Positions 8,536-17,605 of a DNA stretch of 64,000 bases are shown here, piece by piece. Positions within the stretch are counted from its first letter, which is position 1. Every line of letters begins with the position of its first letter. The notes beneath the pieces are model-generated. The model did not search any database and had not been told where the DNA came from. It saw nothing but the letters and a program-made list of their open reading frames with translations. The stretch is from Inhella gelatinilytica (GTDB taxonomy: Bacteria; Pseudomonadota; Gammaproteobacteria; Burkholderiales; Burkholderiaceae_C), in assembly GCF_016093295.1 (NCBI RefSeq), contig NZ_JAEDAL010000005.1:124001-188000 (forward strand), given 5' to 3'. Both the position numbers and the translations under genes were made by a program.

Positions 8536-8907
8536 ATGAACCCTCCCATCAGTGACGCCGAGGCCCAGGTCATGGAGGTGCTGTGGCGTCGGGCGCCGCA
8601 GACAGCCGACGACATTGCCGCCGCCTTGGCGGGCCAGCAAGACTGGCAACTCGCCACCATCAAGACGCTGCTGAACCGCCTGCTCAAAAAGGGGGCCATT
8701 GCGGCCGACAAGGACGGGCGGCGCTACCTCTACCGCCCCTTGGTGGCGCGGGAGGCCTGGCTCGGCACCCAGAGCATTGGCCTGCTGGACCGCCTGTTCG
8801 GCGGCCAGCTGGCGCCCCTGGTGGCGCAGTTCAGCAGCCAGCGCAAGCTCAGCCCGGCGGATCGCGCGGCGCTCAAGAAACTGCTGGCGGAGCAAGGCGA
8901 TGAGTGA
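8536..8907 (+). CDS. BlaI/MecI/CopY family transcriptional repressor
   Basis: A 123-residue winged-helix repressor. The N-terminus ISDAEAQVMEVLWRRAPQT and the stretch LATIKTLLNRLLKKGAI with the wing DGRRYLYRPL are characteristic of the Penicillinase_R family. The C-terminal half would dimerise and carry the site cut by the partner protease. There is no strong ribosome-binding site before the ATG at 8536, and the leader is very short. It overlaps the M56 peptidase gene by eight bases. In known systems this protein represses a resistance gene until the BlaR1-type partner signals; no beta-lactamase or PBP2a gene lies nearby. Confidence 0.9.
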   Translation: MNPPISDAEAQVMEVLWRRAPQTADDIAAALAGQQDWQLATIKTLLNRLLKKGAIAADKDGRRYLYRPLVAREAWLGTQSIGLLDRLFGGQLAPLVAQFSSQRKLSPADRAALKKLLAEQGDE

Positions 8908-10453
8908 GGCCCACCTCCTCAAGCTGCTCGGGCAGCAGACCGTCTTACTGAGTCTGGCCGTACTGACCCTGTTGCTGCTGCGCCCGCTCCTGCGTCGCTG
9001 GGGCGGCGCCGGCGCGGTGCTGGCCGGGTGGAGCGCCGTGCCCGCCGTGTTGCTCAGCCCCTGGCTGCCCCCACTGGGTAACGGCTCAGAACCCCTGGCC
9101 TGGCGGGTCCGCACCGAGGCCTTGCTTGCGGCCCCACTGCAGGCCCTACCCGCGCCAGCCACCCCTGGCGTGGCCTGGGGGACGCTGCTGCTCACCGCCT
9201 GGCTTGCCGGCCTGGGGGGGCTCGCACTGGCCCTGGCCTGGCAGCAGCGGCGCTACCTGCGCCAAGGCCCGCGCTTGCCTGCCGGCAGCAGCCCCGCCTG
9301 GGTCGGCCTGTGGCGCGGGCGCCTGTGGCTGCCGCTGGACTACCGCCAGCGCTTCGCCCCCGAGGAGCGCCGCCTGATCCGCGCCCACGAGCGCGCCCAC
9401 GCCCAGCGCGGCGACAACGCCTGGACGCTGCTGGCCACCGCCGTCTGGCTGCTGCACTGGTTCAACCCCTTGGCTTGGTGGGCCCTACGCCGCCTTAGGG
9501 CCGACCAAGAACTCGCCGCCGACGCGCAAGTGCTGCGCCGGCACCCCAGCCAACTCGCCACCTATTTGCGCACCCTGGCCAAGGCCGAAGCCGGGGACGC
9601 CCCCCGCCTCGCCATGAGCCCCTTTGCGCCCCATCCCCTGCTCGAAAGGATTCGCTGGATGAAAACCGCCCACGCCGCCCGCATTGCCCGCCCCTGGGTG
9701 GCCTTGTTCACAGGATTGCTGATGCTGGGCACCGCTTGGGCCCTTCGCCCTGCTCCGCCCGTAGCTACAGAACCAAATGCCACGGCCACCGCGCCGCGCT
9801 ACTGGGTCGCCATTCGGGTGGGAGAGCGCACCGTCGACCACAAGACCTTGACGTTGGATGACTCGGGCAGCGCGTCGGTGCGCTTGTCCAGCTTTGGCAA
9901 CGAGGACCTGCTGCTGACGCTCAAGGGCGGCCCCCTCGAGGCCAAGGGCCAGCGGCTTCAAGCCCATGTTCAGGCTGGCGCCTTGACGGTCAGCATGACC
10001 GAAGGCGAAGCCGTGGTGCGCGAGGGGCACCCGCTGCAGCTGGCCATCCACAACCCAGAAAACCACGCGCAGCACGCCATGGTCCAGATCGGCCGCGTCG
10101 TGGAGCGTCCGATGCCAGCTTTGGACCCCGACCAGTCCGGGGAGGTGGTGGTCGACATTCAGGCTTTTGTGGATCAGAAGGCCTGGGGGTCGGCGACCCT
10201 GCAGTCGGCGATGGGTCAAGCCATTCCCCTGGCACTGGCCGAATCGTCGGGCCTGCCCATTCGCGGCACGTTGCAAGTTCAAGCTCGCTTGCCGGCCGAG
10301 TTGGATCTGGGCTTTGCGTTGCAGGTGGGCGAGCGAACGCTCAAGCCCCGTGTTCTGACCCGCAGCGGCGTCAAAGCCACGATCGAGTTCAACAGCCCTG
10401 AGGACCCGCGCATCGTGCGCATCGAGGTCACGCCGCGCCGCCTCCGGCCCTGA
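8900..10453 (+). CDS. M56 family (BlaR1-like) membrane metallopeptidase
   Basis: A 517-residue inner-membrane zinc protease that would cleave or inactivate the partner repressor. Membrane segments are visible at about 13-31, 37-58, 95-115 and 264-283. The zinc site is HERAH at residues 163-167, with a downstream glutamate in DQELAADA near 204 as third ligand. In BlaR1 the C-terminus is a penicillin-binding transpeptidase domain. Here residues 285-517 lack its SxxK/KTG motifs and look like beta-rich periplasmic repeats of unknown function. The start at 8900 overlaps the repressor gene. Confidence 0.85.
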   Translation: MSEAHLLKLLGQQTVLLSLAVLTLLLLRPLLRRWGGAGAVLAGWSAVPAVLLSPWLPPLGNGSEPLAWRVRTEALLAAPLQALPAPATPGVAWGTLLLTAWLAGLGGLALALAWQQRRYLRQGPRLPAGSSPAWVGLWRGRLWLPLDYRQRFAPEERRLIRAHERAHAQRGDNAWTLLATAVWLLHWFNPLAWWALRRLRADQELAADAQVLRRHPSQLATYLRTLAKAEAGDAPRLAMSPFAPHPLLERIRWMKTAHAARIARPWVALFTGLLMLGTAWALRPAPPVATEPNATATAPRYWVAIRVGERTVDHKTLTLDDSGSASVRLSSFGNEDLLLTLKGGPLEAKGQRLQAHVQAGALTVSMTEGEAVVREGHPLQLAIHNPENHAQHAMVQIGRVVERPMPALDPDQSGEVVVDIQAFVDQKAWGSATLQSAMGQAIPLALAESSGLPIRGTLQVQARLPAELDLGFALQVGERTLKPRVLTRSGVKATIEFNSPEDPRIVRIEVTPRRLRP

Positions 10454-10505
10454 GGCGTAGGCCCGGGGCGCGCAGGGTCTCCGTGAGGCTGGGACAATCG
10501 CGCCC

Positions 10506-11900
10506 ATGTCTGCCCCCACCCTCCGCGCCCCCGAACTCCTCCTGCCCGCCGGCTCTCTGGCCAAGATGCGGGCGGCCTATGACTTTGGCGCCGATGCCGT
10601 CTATGCCGGTCAGCCCCGGTATTCGCTGCGCGCGCGCAAGAACGAGTTCCGCCTGGAGCAAATCGCCCAGGGCATTGAAGAGGCCCATGCGCGGGACAAG
10701 AAATTTTTCGTCACCAGCAACCTGATCGCCCACAACGACAAGGTGCGGACCTACCTGCGGGACATCCAGCCCGTTGTGGAGCTGCGGCCCGACGCTCTGA
10801 TCATGGCGGATGCGGGCCTGATCATGCAGGTGCTGGACCACATGGAGCGCGGCCTCTTTCCCAAGGTGCCCATTCACCTCTCGGTCCAGGCCAACACCAC
10901 CAACTGGGCGGCCGTCAAGTTTTGGCAGAAGGTTGGGGTTGAGCGGATCATCCTGTCGCGCGAACTGAGCTTGGATGAGGTCGAGGCCATTCGCAACGAG
11001 TGCCCCGACATGGAGATTGAAGTCTTTGTGCACGGTGCCCTGTGCATCGCCTACTCGGGCCGCTGCCTGCTGTCGGGCTACTTCAACCGTCGCGACCCCA
11101 ACCAAGGCACTTGCACCAACGCCTGTCGCTGGGAGTACAGCACCCAGGGCGCCCGCGAAGACTCCCCTTCGGGTGAGGCGATTCCGGTCGGGAAATTGGA
11201 CGCGGACTTCAACTTTGCCGAGGCCCAGTCCGAAGCGGAATCCACCTTCTCCACCTGCGGCGGGGGGCAACGCCACCCGGCCGCGGACCAGGTCTATTTC
11301 TTGGAGGAAAAGGCCCGGCCGGGTGAGCTCATGCCCATCATGGAAGACGAACACGGCACCTACATCCTCAACAGCAAGGACTTGCGAGCCGTGGAGCATG
11401 TGGAGCGGCTGGCGCGCATTGGTGTCGATTCCCTCAAGATTGAGGGCCGCACCAAGAGCCTGTACTACGTGGCCCGCACGGCCCAGGTGTACCGCCGAGC
11501 CATTGACGATGCGGTGGCGGGGCGACCCTTCAACCCCGAGTTGCTGCTGGAGTTGGAAGGGCTGGCCAACCGCGGGTACACCAGCGGGCTCTTGGAGCGT
11601 CGACCCGCCCAGGACTACCAAAATTACATCAACGGCAGCAGCGAGCTGCATCGCAGCCATTTTGTGGGCGAGGTCACAGCGGTGCGCGACGATGGGTGGG
11701 CCCAGGTGCAAGTTAAGAACCGCTTCGCGGTGGGCGACCGCATCGAGCTGGTACACCCTCAGGGCAATCAGATCTTCGAGCTCCAGGCGATGCAAAACCT
11801 GGAGGGCGAGCCCATCGCGGTGGCCCCCGGCGACCCGTTTTGCGTCTGGCTGCCCTTGGGCCCTTCTGCGGCGGGTGGCTTGCTGGCCCGCCTGCTCTAA
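10506..11900 (+). CDS. trhP: tRNA hydroxylation protein TrhP (peptidase U32 family, YegQ)
   Basis: A 464-residue U32-family protein. In E. coli the orthologue YegQ/TrhP takes part in prephenate-dependent formation of 5-hydroxyuridine at position 34 of several tRNAs. The sequence opens with the family pattern APELLLPAGSLAKMRAAYDFGADAVYAGQ. The cysteine-rich signature is at about residues 178-205 (HGALCIAYSGRCLLSGYF, then GTCTNACRW), with another conserved Cys in STCGGG. The length matches E. coli YegQ. A peptidase role, implied by the family name, is not supported for this subgroup. It appears monocistronic, with a 50-base gap from the M56 gene. Confidence 0.9.
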   Translation: MSAPTLRAPELLLPAGSLAKMRAAYDFGADAVYAGQPRYSLRARKNEFRLEQIAQGIEEAHARDKKFFVTSNLIAHNDKVRTYLRDIQPVVELRPDALIMADAGLIMQVLDHMERGLFPKVPIHLSVQANTTNWAAVKFWQKVGVERIILSRELSLDEVEAIRNECPDMEIEVFVHGALCIAYSGRCLLSGYFNRRDPNQGTCTNACRWEYSTQGAREDSPSGEAIPVGKLDADFNFAEAQSEAESTFSTCGGGQRHPAADQVYFLEEKARPGELMPIMEDEHGTYILNSKDLRAVEHVERLARIGVDSLKIEGRTKSLYYVARTAQVYRRAIDDAVAGRPFNPELLLELEGLANRGYTSGLLERRPAQDYQNYINGSSELHRSHFVGEVTAVRDDGWAQVQVKNRFAVGDRIELVHPQGNQIFELQAMQNLEGEPIAVAPGDPFCVWLPLGPSAAGGLLARLL

Positions 11901-11924
11901 GGTCCCATTCCGCCGGGGCTGTGC

Positions 11925-12356
11925 TCAGTTGCGCTCATGCCGACCGTGGACGTCGGTCGGCCGTTCATTCGCCAGCGGCGCGGTTGCCAGCCGCTCCAAA
12001 ATGCCGCAGGCGTCGCCTTGCCCCTCACAGCGCGCTCGCAAAGCCTGCAATTCGGACTCCAGCGCCTCGAGCTCCCGGCGGCGCGCTTGCACATGGGCCA
12101 GGTGGCGGTCGATGAGCGTGTTCACCGCCTCGCAGGCCTGCTCGTCCCGCGCAGCCAGCAACGCGCGCAGCTCGTCCAGCGACAGGGCCAAGGCCCGGCA
12201 GCGGCGAATGAATAGCGCCCGCTCCACTTGGGCTGGGCTGTAGTGACGGTAATTGCCCTCGCTGCGAGTGGGGCTGGGCAACAAACCCTCGCGCTCGTAA
12301 AAGCGCAAGGTGGGCACGGACAGCCCCGAAACCCGGGCCAGTTCACCAATGCGCAT
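11925..12356 (-). CDS. MerR family regulator, Cd(II)/Pb(II)-responsive type (CadR/PbrR-like)
   Basis: A 143-residue MerR protein with the helix-turn-helix MRIGELARVSGLSVPTLRFYE at the start and a long coiled dimer helix. Three cysteines, C75 (EQACEAVN), C110 (ALRARCEG) and C117 (DACGIL), fall at the positions that bind metal in CadR and PbrR (77/112/119, shifted by two). A Cd, Pb or Zn response is therefore likely. The ATG at 12356 was chosen because it begins the family-typical MRIGELA; the frame is open further upstream only by overlap with the response-regulator gene. It starts four bases after that gene's stop. No metal exporter lies next to it. Confidence 0.85.
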   Translation of the reverse strand: MRIGELARVSGLSVPTLRFYEREGLLPSPTRSEGNYRHYSPAQVERALFIRRCRALALSLDELRALLAARDEQACEAVNTLIDRHLAHVQARRRELEALESELQALRARCEGQGDACGILERLATAPLANERPTDVHGRHERN

Positions 12357-12360
12357 GGGC

Positions 12361-13155
12361 TCAATCTCCCGCGCCAATGGCTTCACGCACCGCGCTGAGC
12401 TGGCGGCGCGACACCGGCAACCACTCCTGAACCGGCGCCACTCGCACGGCCCAGCTTTCCTGAATCTCACCCTCCGTTTCGCTCCCCGCCTCTGGTTCGG
12501 CCCGTCGTGCCAGTTCGCGCACCGCATTCTTCGCCACCAAGGTATTGCGGTGAATGCGCAAGAAACGATGGCCCATGCGATGTTCCAAATCGTTGAGGCT
12601 GCCATCCATGACGTAGCGCTGCTCGGGCGTGCGGACCGTCAGATATTTGAGTTCCGCTTTGACGTAAATCACCTCCCCCACCGGCACCCGGACCAAACGG
12701 CCGCGCTCGTGAATCTGCAGCACCTCATCGGGCGGGGACTCCAGTGCCGCCACCCGCGCCAGGGCCTCTCGCTCCCGCAAGCGCTGCGCCACGCGGGTCA
12801 GTGCCGCCTGCAGCCGCTCTTGACGCACGGGCTTGGTCAGGTAGTCCACGGCATTCAAGCCAAAGGCATCCAGCGCATGCTGGGCATGCGCGGTCACGAA
12901 GACCACGGCCGGAGCATCCGCACGCTGTTTCAGGTCCGCGGCCAAAGCCAAACCGTCGCCTGGCATCTGGATGTCCAGCAGCAGCAGATCGCAGCCGTGG
13001 TCCTGTAGCCACGTCTGCACTGCGGTCGCCGAAGCCAGTGACGCCAGCACCTGCGCGTGCGGGTCCCGGCACCCTTCCAGCAAGCTGGCGAGGCGCGCAC
13101 GGGCCAGCGGCTCGTCGTCAGCAATCAGGACACGCAGTGGCGCCTCGATCAACAT
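12361..13155 (-). CDS. LytTR family response regulator (AlgR-like)
   Basis: A 264-residue response regulator. The receiver domain has the acidic pair in IADDEP (13-15), phospho-acceptor D61 (LLLLDIQMPG), T88 and K108 (YLTKPV). The LytTR DNA-binding domain occupies about residues 150-255 (IHERGRLVRVPVGEVIYVKAE, then RIHRNTLVAK). This is the AlgR/LytR arrangement; AlgR controls alginate and type IV pili in Pseudomonas, but the targets here are unknown. It follows the sensor kinase by three bases, and the MerR gene follows it after four. The three genes are likely one transcript. Confidence 0.92.
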   Translation of the reverse strand: MLIEAPLRVLIADDEPLARARLASLLEGCRDPHAQVLASLASATAVQTWLQDHGCDLLLLDIQMPGDGLALAADLKQRADAPAVVFVTAHAQHALDAFGLNAVDYLTKPVRQERLQAALTRVAQRLREREALARVAALESPPDEVLQIHERGRLVRVPVGEVIYVKAELKYLTVRTPEQRYVMDGSLNDLEHRMGHRFLRIHRNTLVAKNAVRELARRAEPEAGSETEGEIQESWAVRVAPVQEWLPVSRRQLSAVREAIGAGD

Positions 13156-13158
13156 CGT

Positions 13159-14193
13159 TCAACCTCCCTGTGGCAATGGCAAGCCGATTCGAACGGTAAA
13201 GCCTCGCGCGGAAGCCTCCGCTTCAAAAGAGCCCGAGACGTCATGCAGCAGCGCCATGCGCTCGCGCACATTGGCCAGCGCCAGCCCATGCCCTCCGGCC
13301 GCCGGCGCGGCCACGCTGTTCCAGACCGTGACTTCGACCCGCCCCGAACGAACCGCCGAGCGAACTTCAATATCGCCCCCACTTTCGTTGGGTTCGACCC
13401 CGTACCGAACCGCGTTCTCCAGCAAAGGTTGAAGCAAGAGGCTGGGCACGCGGGCGGCATCACAGGCCGCATCCAATTGCCAGCGCACCCGCAAACGCTC
13501 CCCAAAACGCAATTGCTCGATGTCCAGATAGCGGCGAGCCATTTCAACTTCCGTCGCCAGCGTGCTGGGCTGCCCATCGGTCGCCAAGGCACCGCGGAAC
13601 AAGTCCGCCAGGTCTTCCAGCACCCGCTCCGCCACGGGAGGGTTGACGCGAACAAGAGCCACCGCGGTATTGAGGGTGTTGAATAAAAAATGCGGACGGA
13701 TCCGGGCTTGGAGCTCAACCCACCGTGCCTGCATGCCACTGGGAACCGCGGCCCGCGCTCGCCACAACAAGCCCTGCACGAAGCCTCCCGCCAACGTGGC
13801 GCCCACCAGCGCCACACCCAGGCCCCGAAACTCCACCGGGCCCATGTCCATCGCCAGCGCGTGACCGAGCACCCACCAGGGCCACCAAGCGCTGCCGGCG
13901 CCCAGCGCCACCAAGGCCACTTGGATGCGGATCAAGGGCCAGGCTGCCAAGCGCAGCCGCAAGCCGCACACCACGGACAGCCAGGTTGCCAGCGCGGGCA
14001 TGCTGATCACCGAACTCTGGAGGTAACGCACCCACCAGTCCAGCGGACCCGAGGCCACCAACATCAAGCCCAAGGCCATGGCCCCTTGAATGAGAAACAG
14101 TGCGCGCAGCACCACGCCGGGCTGGCAGACCTCAAAAACGGTCTCCATGCGCAATCGGTCAACCGAGGATTCCGAGGCAGGGGGCGTTCGCAT
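13159..14193 (-). CDS. LytS/AlgZ-type sensor histidine kinase
   Basis: A 344-residue inner-membrane kinase of the His_kinase (LytS/YehU) family. Four or so hydrophobic segments lie between residues 28 and 145. The phospho-accepting H168 is in RPHFLFNTLN, and N260 in QPLLENAVRYG marks the ATP-binding domain, which ends with the loop GGHGLALANVRERM. The start at 14193 gives MRTPPASE; an internal ATG at 14148 is an alternative. It is divergent from argH with only 39 bases between them. The argH|algZ-algR arrangement matches that in Pseudomonas and several betaproteobacteria. Confidence 0.9.
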   Translation of the reverse strand: MRTPPASESSVDRLRMETVFEVCQPGVVLRALFLIQGAMALGLMLVASGPLDWWVRYLQSSVISMPALATWLSVVCGLRLRLAAWPLIRIQVALVALGAGSAWWPWWVLGHALAMDMGPVEFRGLGVALVGATLAGGFVQGLLWRARAAVPSGMQARWVELQARIRPHFLFNTLNTAVALVRVNPPVAERVLEDLADLFRGALATDGQPSTLATEVEMARRYLDIEQLRFGERLRVRWQLDAACDAARVPSLLLQPLLENAVRYGVEPNESGGDIEVRSAVRSGRVEVTVWNSVAAPAAGGHGLALANVRERMALLHDVSGSFEAEASARGFTVRIGLPLPQGG

Positions 14194-14232
14194 TCCTAGA
14201 ATCCTAGGACAGCTTCCTCTATTCCTGCCCCC

Positions 14233-15639
14233 ATGTCTTCCAACCCCCTGGCCAACAAGGCCCAAGCCTGGTCCGCACTGTTCGCCGAACCGATGAGCGA
14301 ACTGGTACAGCGCTACACCGCCAGCGTTGGCTTCGATCAACGCCTGTGGGCGGCCGACATTCAAGGCAGTTTGGCCCATGCCGAGATGCTGCACGCTCAA
14401 GCCTTGATCAGCGATGCCGACTGGGCCGACATCCAGCGCGGCATGGCGCAAATCCGCGCCGAGATTGAGGGCGGACAGTTCAAGTGGAAGCTGGAACTGG
14501 AGGACGTGCACCTCAACATCGAGGCCCGTCTGACCGAACTGGTCGGCCTGGCCGGCAAGCGCCTGCACACCGGGCGGAGCCGCAACGACCAGGTGGCCAC
14601 CGACGTGCGCCTGTGGCTGCGTGGCGAGATCGACGGCCTTCTGGCGCTGCTGCGTCAGGTTCAAGCGGTGCTGGTGGAACGCGCCGAGGTGCATGCGGAT
14701 GTGATCGCTCCGGGCTTCACGCACTTGCAGGTGGCCCAGCCGGTCAGCTTTGGCCACCACCTGCTGGCTTACGTGGAAATGTTTGCCCGCGATGCCGAAC
14801 GCCTGGCCGACTGCCGCCGCCGCGTGAACCGCCTGCCGCTGGGTGCCGCCGCTCTGGCTGGCACGCCCTACCCGCTGGACCGCGAGCGCGTGGCCCGCAC
14901 CCTGGGCATGGAAGGCGTCTGCCAGAACAGTCTGGACGCGGTCAGCGACCGCGACTTCGCCATCGAGTTCACGCATGCGGCCGCGCTGGCCATGATGCAC
15001 ATCTCGCGCCTCTCCGAGGAGCTGGTGCTGTGGATGAGCCAGAGCTTCGGTTTCATCCGCCTGCCCGACCGCTTCTGCACCGGCTCGTCCATCATGCCGC
15101 AGAAGAAAAACCCCGACGTGCCGGAGCTGGCGCGCGGCAAGACCGGCCGCGTGTACGGGCACCTGATGGGCCTCTTGACCCTGATGAAGGGTCAGCCCCT
15201 GGCCTACAACAAGGACAACCAGGAAGACAAGGAACCGTTGTTCGACACGGTCGACACCCTGCGTGACACCCTGCGCATCTTTGTCGAGATGCTGGCCGGC
15301 CTGGAAGCCCGCGCCGACAACCTGCGCGCCGCCGCACAAAAAGGCCACGCCACCGCCACCGATCTGGCCGACTACCTGGTGCGGACCAAGGGCGTGCCCT
15401 TCCGCGACGCGCACGAGATCGTGGCCCACGCCGTGCGCGTGGCCAGCGAACAGGGGCTGGAGCTCGCTGCGCTCTCGCTTGAGCAGTTGCAGGCCATGGA
15501 CGCCCGCATCGACGCCGATGTATTCGGGCCGCTCTCGCTGGAGGGCTCGCTGGCCAGCCGCAAGGTGCTGGGCGGCACCGCGCCGGAGCAGGTGCGGGCC
15601 CAGATCGCGCGCCACCGCAGCCGACTCGCCGCCGATTGA
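14233..15639 (+). CDS. argH: Argininosuccinate lyase
   Basis: A 468-residue enzyme catalysing the last step of arginine synthesis, splitting argininosuccinate into arginine and fumarate in the cytoplasm. The fumarase/aspartase-family signature [12 protein letters not shown] is present, as are [16 protein letters not shown] and [16 protein letters not shown], which carry active-site residues. The length matches bacterial ArgH. The start region ([20 protein letters not shown]) is typical for betaproteobacteria. It is divergent from the sensor kinase and followed by dinB with an unusual repeat at the junction. Confidence 0.97.
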   Translation: MSSNPLANKAQAWSALFAEPMSELVQRYTASVGFDQRLWAADIQGSLAHAEMLHAQALISDADWADIQRGMAQIRAEIEGGQFKWKLELEDVHLNIEARLTELVGLAGKRLHTGRSRNDQVATDVRLWLRGEIDGLLALLRQVQAVLVERAEVHADVIAPGFTHLQVAQPVSFGHHLLAYVEMFARDAERLADCRRRVNRLPLGAAALAGTPYPLDRERVARTLGMEGVCQNSLDAVSDRDFAIEFTHAAALAMMHISRLSEELVLWMSQSFGFIRLPDRFCTGSSIMPQKKNPDVPELARGKTGRVYGHLMGLLTLMKGQPLAYNKDNQEDKEPLFDTVDTLRDTLRIFVEMLAGLEARADNLRAAAQKGHATATDLADYLVRTKGVPFRDAHEIVAHAVRVASEQGLELAALSLEQLQAMDARIDADVFGPLSLEGSLASRKVLGGTAPEQVRAQIARHRSRLAAD

Positions 15640-15660
15640 TGCCGACTGACGCCGATTGAC
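15631..15660 (+). repeat. Three tandem 10-base repeats across the argH-dinB junction
   Basis: Three near-identical 10-mers follow one another: GCCGATTGAT, GCCGACTGAC and GCCGATTGAC. The first contains the argH stop (15637-15639). An ATG at 15639 overlaps that stop and opens a six-codon reading frame whose TGA (15657-15659) overlaps the TTG start of dinB at 15656. This suggests slippage-generated repeats and possible termination-reinitiation coupling. Confidence 0.7.
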
Positions 15661-16858
15661 GCCCCGCTGGATCGCCCACCTCGACATGGACGCGTTCTAC
15701 GCGTCCGTCGAGCTGCTGCGCTACCCGCAGCTCAAGGGCCTGCCGGTGGTCATTGGCGGTCGCCGGGAGCACCAGCCCCAGCCGGGCCCCGACGGTCAGT
15801 TGCAGTTCGCCCGTCTCAAGGACTACACCGGCCGCGGCGTCATCACCACCGCCACCTACGCCGCACGCGCTTTTGGCGTGCGATCCGGCCTGGGGTTGAT
15901 GAAGGCCGCGCAGCTGTCACCCGATTGCATCCTGCTGCCGGTCGACTTCGAGGCCTACCGGGCTGCATCGCGCCGCTTCAAAGCCGCCGTCCGGGAAATC
16001 GCGCCGGTCATTGAAGATCGCGGCATCGACGAGATTTACATCGACTTGACTGAGTTGGCCGCCCAGCGGGAGGGCGTGGCCCACGATCCCCTGGGGGGGT
16101 TGAAACAGCTGGCACAGGACATCAAGAACAACGTTCGAGGGGCAACCCAACTCACCTGCTCCATTGGACTGGCGCCCAACAAGTTGCTGGCCAAGATCGC
16201 CAGTGAGTTGGACAAACCCGATGGTCTGACCCTGATTCGCCCGGAAGACCTGACCGTGCGCATTTGGCCCTTGTCGGTCCGGGCGATCAATGGCGTGGGC
16301 CCCAAGGCCGCCGAGCGCTTGGAAAGCCTGGGCATTCACACCATTGGCGCCTTGGCCGCCTGCGATCCGGCGTGGCTCATCCAACGCTTTGGCAAAGCCT
16401 ATGGTGCCTGGCTGCACGAATCCGCCCATGGACGCGATGATCGGCCCGTCATCACCCACAGCGAGTCGGTATCGATCAGCCACGAGACTACCTTCGAGCG
16501 GGATTTGCATGCGGTTCGCGACAAAGCCGAGCTCGGACGCATCCTGACGTCGCTCTGTGAAGCGCTGGCCCAGGACCTGGCGAAGAAAAAACTGGCGGCC
16601 CGCACGATCGGCATCAAGCTGCGGTTCGAGGGGTTCAAGACCGTGACGCGCGATCAAACGCTGGACGCCCCGGTGTTCGAGGCCCGCGCCATCCGCCACG
16701 CGGCGGGCCTGTGCCTCAAGCGGGTGGATTTGAGCCTGCGGTTGCGGCTCATGGGCGTCCGGGCCTCGGGTCTTCAGGCAACCCCCCTGCAATCGGTCCG
16801 CTCACCGCTCGTGAAGCCGCGGCCCCGCATCAGCATCGCCGACTTGTTCGACCCTTGA
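15656..16858 (+). CDS. dinB: DNA polymerase IV (Y-family translesion polymerase)
   Basis: A 400-residue error-prone polymerase that copies past damaged bases. The palm motifs are LDMDAFYASVE near residue 9 and GIDEIYIDLTE near 122. In the second, most DinB proteins have SIDEAYLD, so Gly and Ile are mild departures. Helix-hairpin-helix residues RAINGVGPKAAERLESLGI and the little-finger domain follow. The C-terminus ISIADLFDP resembles a beta-clamp-binding motif. A TTG at 15656 is taken as start because an in-frame stop lies at 15647 and the next ATG would remove the first catalytic segment. No LexA box was seen in the short space before it; expression probably comes from argH. Confidence 0.92.
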   Translation: MTPRWIAHLDMDAFYASVELLRYPQLKGLPVVIGGRREHQPQPGPDGQLQFARLKDYTGRGVITTATYAARAFGVRSGLGLMKAAQLSPDCILLPVDFEAYRAASRRFKAAVREIAPVIEDRGIDEIYIDLTELAAQREGVAHDPLGGLKQLAQDIKNNVRGATQLTCSIGLAPNKLLAKIASELDKPDGLTLIRPEDLTVRIWPLSVRAINGVGPKAAERLESLGIHTIGALAACDPAWLIQRFGKAYGAWLHESAHGRDDRPVITHSESVSISHETTFERDLHAVRDKAELGRILTSLCEALAQDLAKKKLAARTIGIKLRFEGFKTVTRDQTLDAPVFEARAIRHAAGLCLKRVDLSLRLRLMGVRASGLQATPLQSVRSPLVKPRPRISIADLFDP

Positions 16859-17605
16859 GCCACCCGGCCGCCGCCGAGCTCTGATACCGTCATCCCGTCG
16901 CGTGCTCGCCCCCTTCGCCCCGCCCATGGCACGCCCCTGCCTCGCCCGGAAGTCGAGCAGTTGCTGGCCTGCGGCATTCGGGGTGAAGACTTGCCCCAGG
17001 TGGATGCCGTGTTGCATTCACCTGGACGCGTCGAGTTGCTGGAAGCGGCTCACCATTTGGCCGCGGCCATTGGGAGCGCAGCGACGATCAGTTCAGCGGT
17101 CGAGGGCGTCACCCGCATCGTTTTCGCCCTCAAAGCCTATGCGCGCCAAAGCACCCAATTGGAGGCGGTAGAGACCGATTTGGCGGCCTGCCTCGACACG
17201 GTCTTGACTCTGTACCAAAACCAGATCCGGCGCGGCATCGAGTTGGTCAAACAGATCGAGCCCGTTCCACGGATCCGGGCCCATCCCGACGAACTCAACC
17301 AGGTGTGGACCAACCTGGTCCACAACGCGCTGCAAGCGATGGGCGGCTCCGGTACCCTCACGGTGTCATTGAAATCCCGCGATGGATTCGTCGTCGTTGC
17401 CGTGGGTGATACCGGACGCGGCATTCCAGCGGAGATCCAAAGCCGCATCTTTGACCCGTTCTTCACCACCAAAGCCATGGGGGAAGGCAGCGGCTTGGGC
17501 CTCAACACCGCCAAGGCCATTGTCGAAAAGCACCGGGGGCAGATTCAGTTCACCAGCCAACCGGGCCGGGGCACCGTGTTCTCGGTCAGTTTGCCGCTGC
17601 CGTAA
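16859..17605 (+). pseudogene. 5'-truncated sensor histidine kinase (ATPase module remains)
   Basis: From the dinB stop the same frame stays open to 17605 and encodes the C-terminal part of a histidine kinase. Visible are the end of the dimerisation helix (VEGVTRIVFALKAYARQ), the N-box NLVHNALQAM, the G1 box DTGRGI and the G2 box GEGSGLGL. The sensory region and the phospho-accepting histidine helix that should precede them are missing. No ATG with a ribosome-binding site precedes the conserved part; the first usable codon is a TTG at 16961, giving 214 residues. It is read as a remnant of a larger kinase. A working ATPase-only protein from a non-ATG start cannot be excluded. Confidence 0.6.

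Noticed and set aside
14194-15687. A 500-residue N-terminal extension of the AlgZ-like kinase across argH on the minus strand
   Set aside because: The conserved kinase begins after 14193, and the extension is just the antisense of argH.
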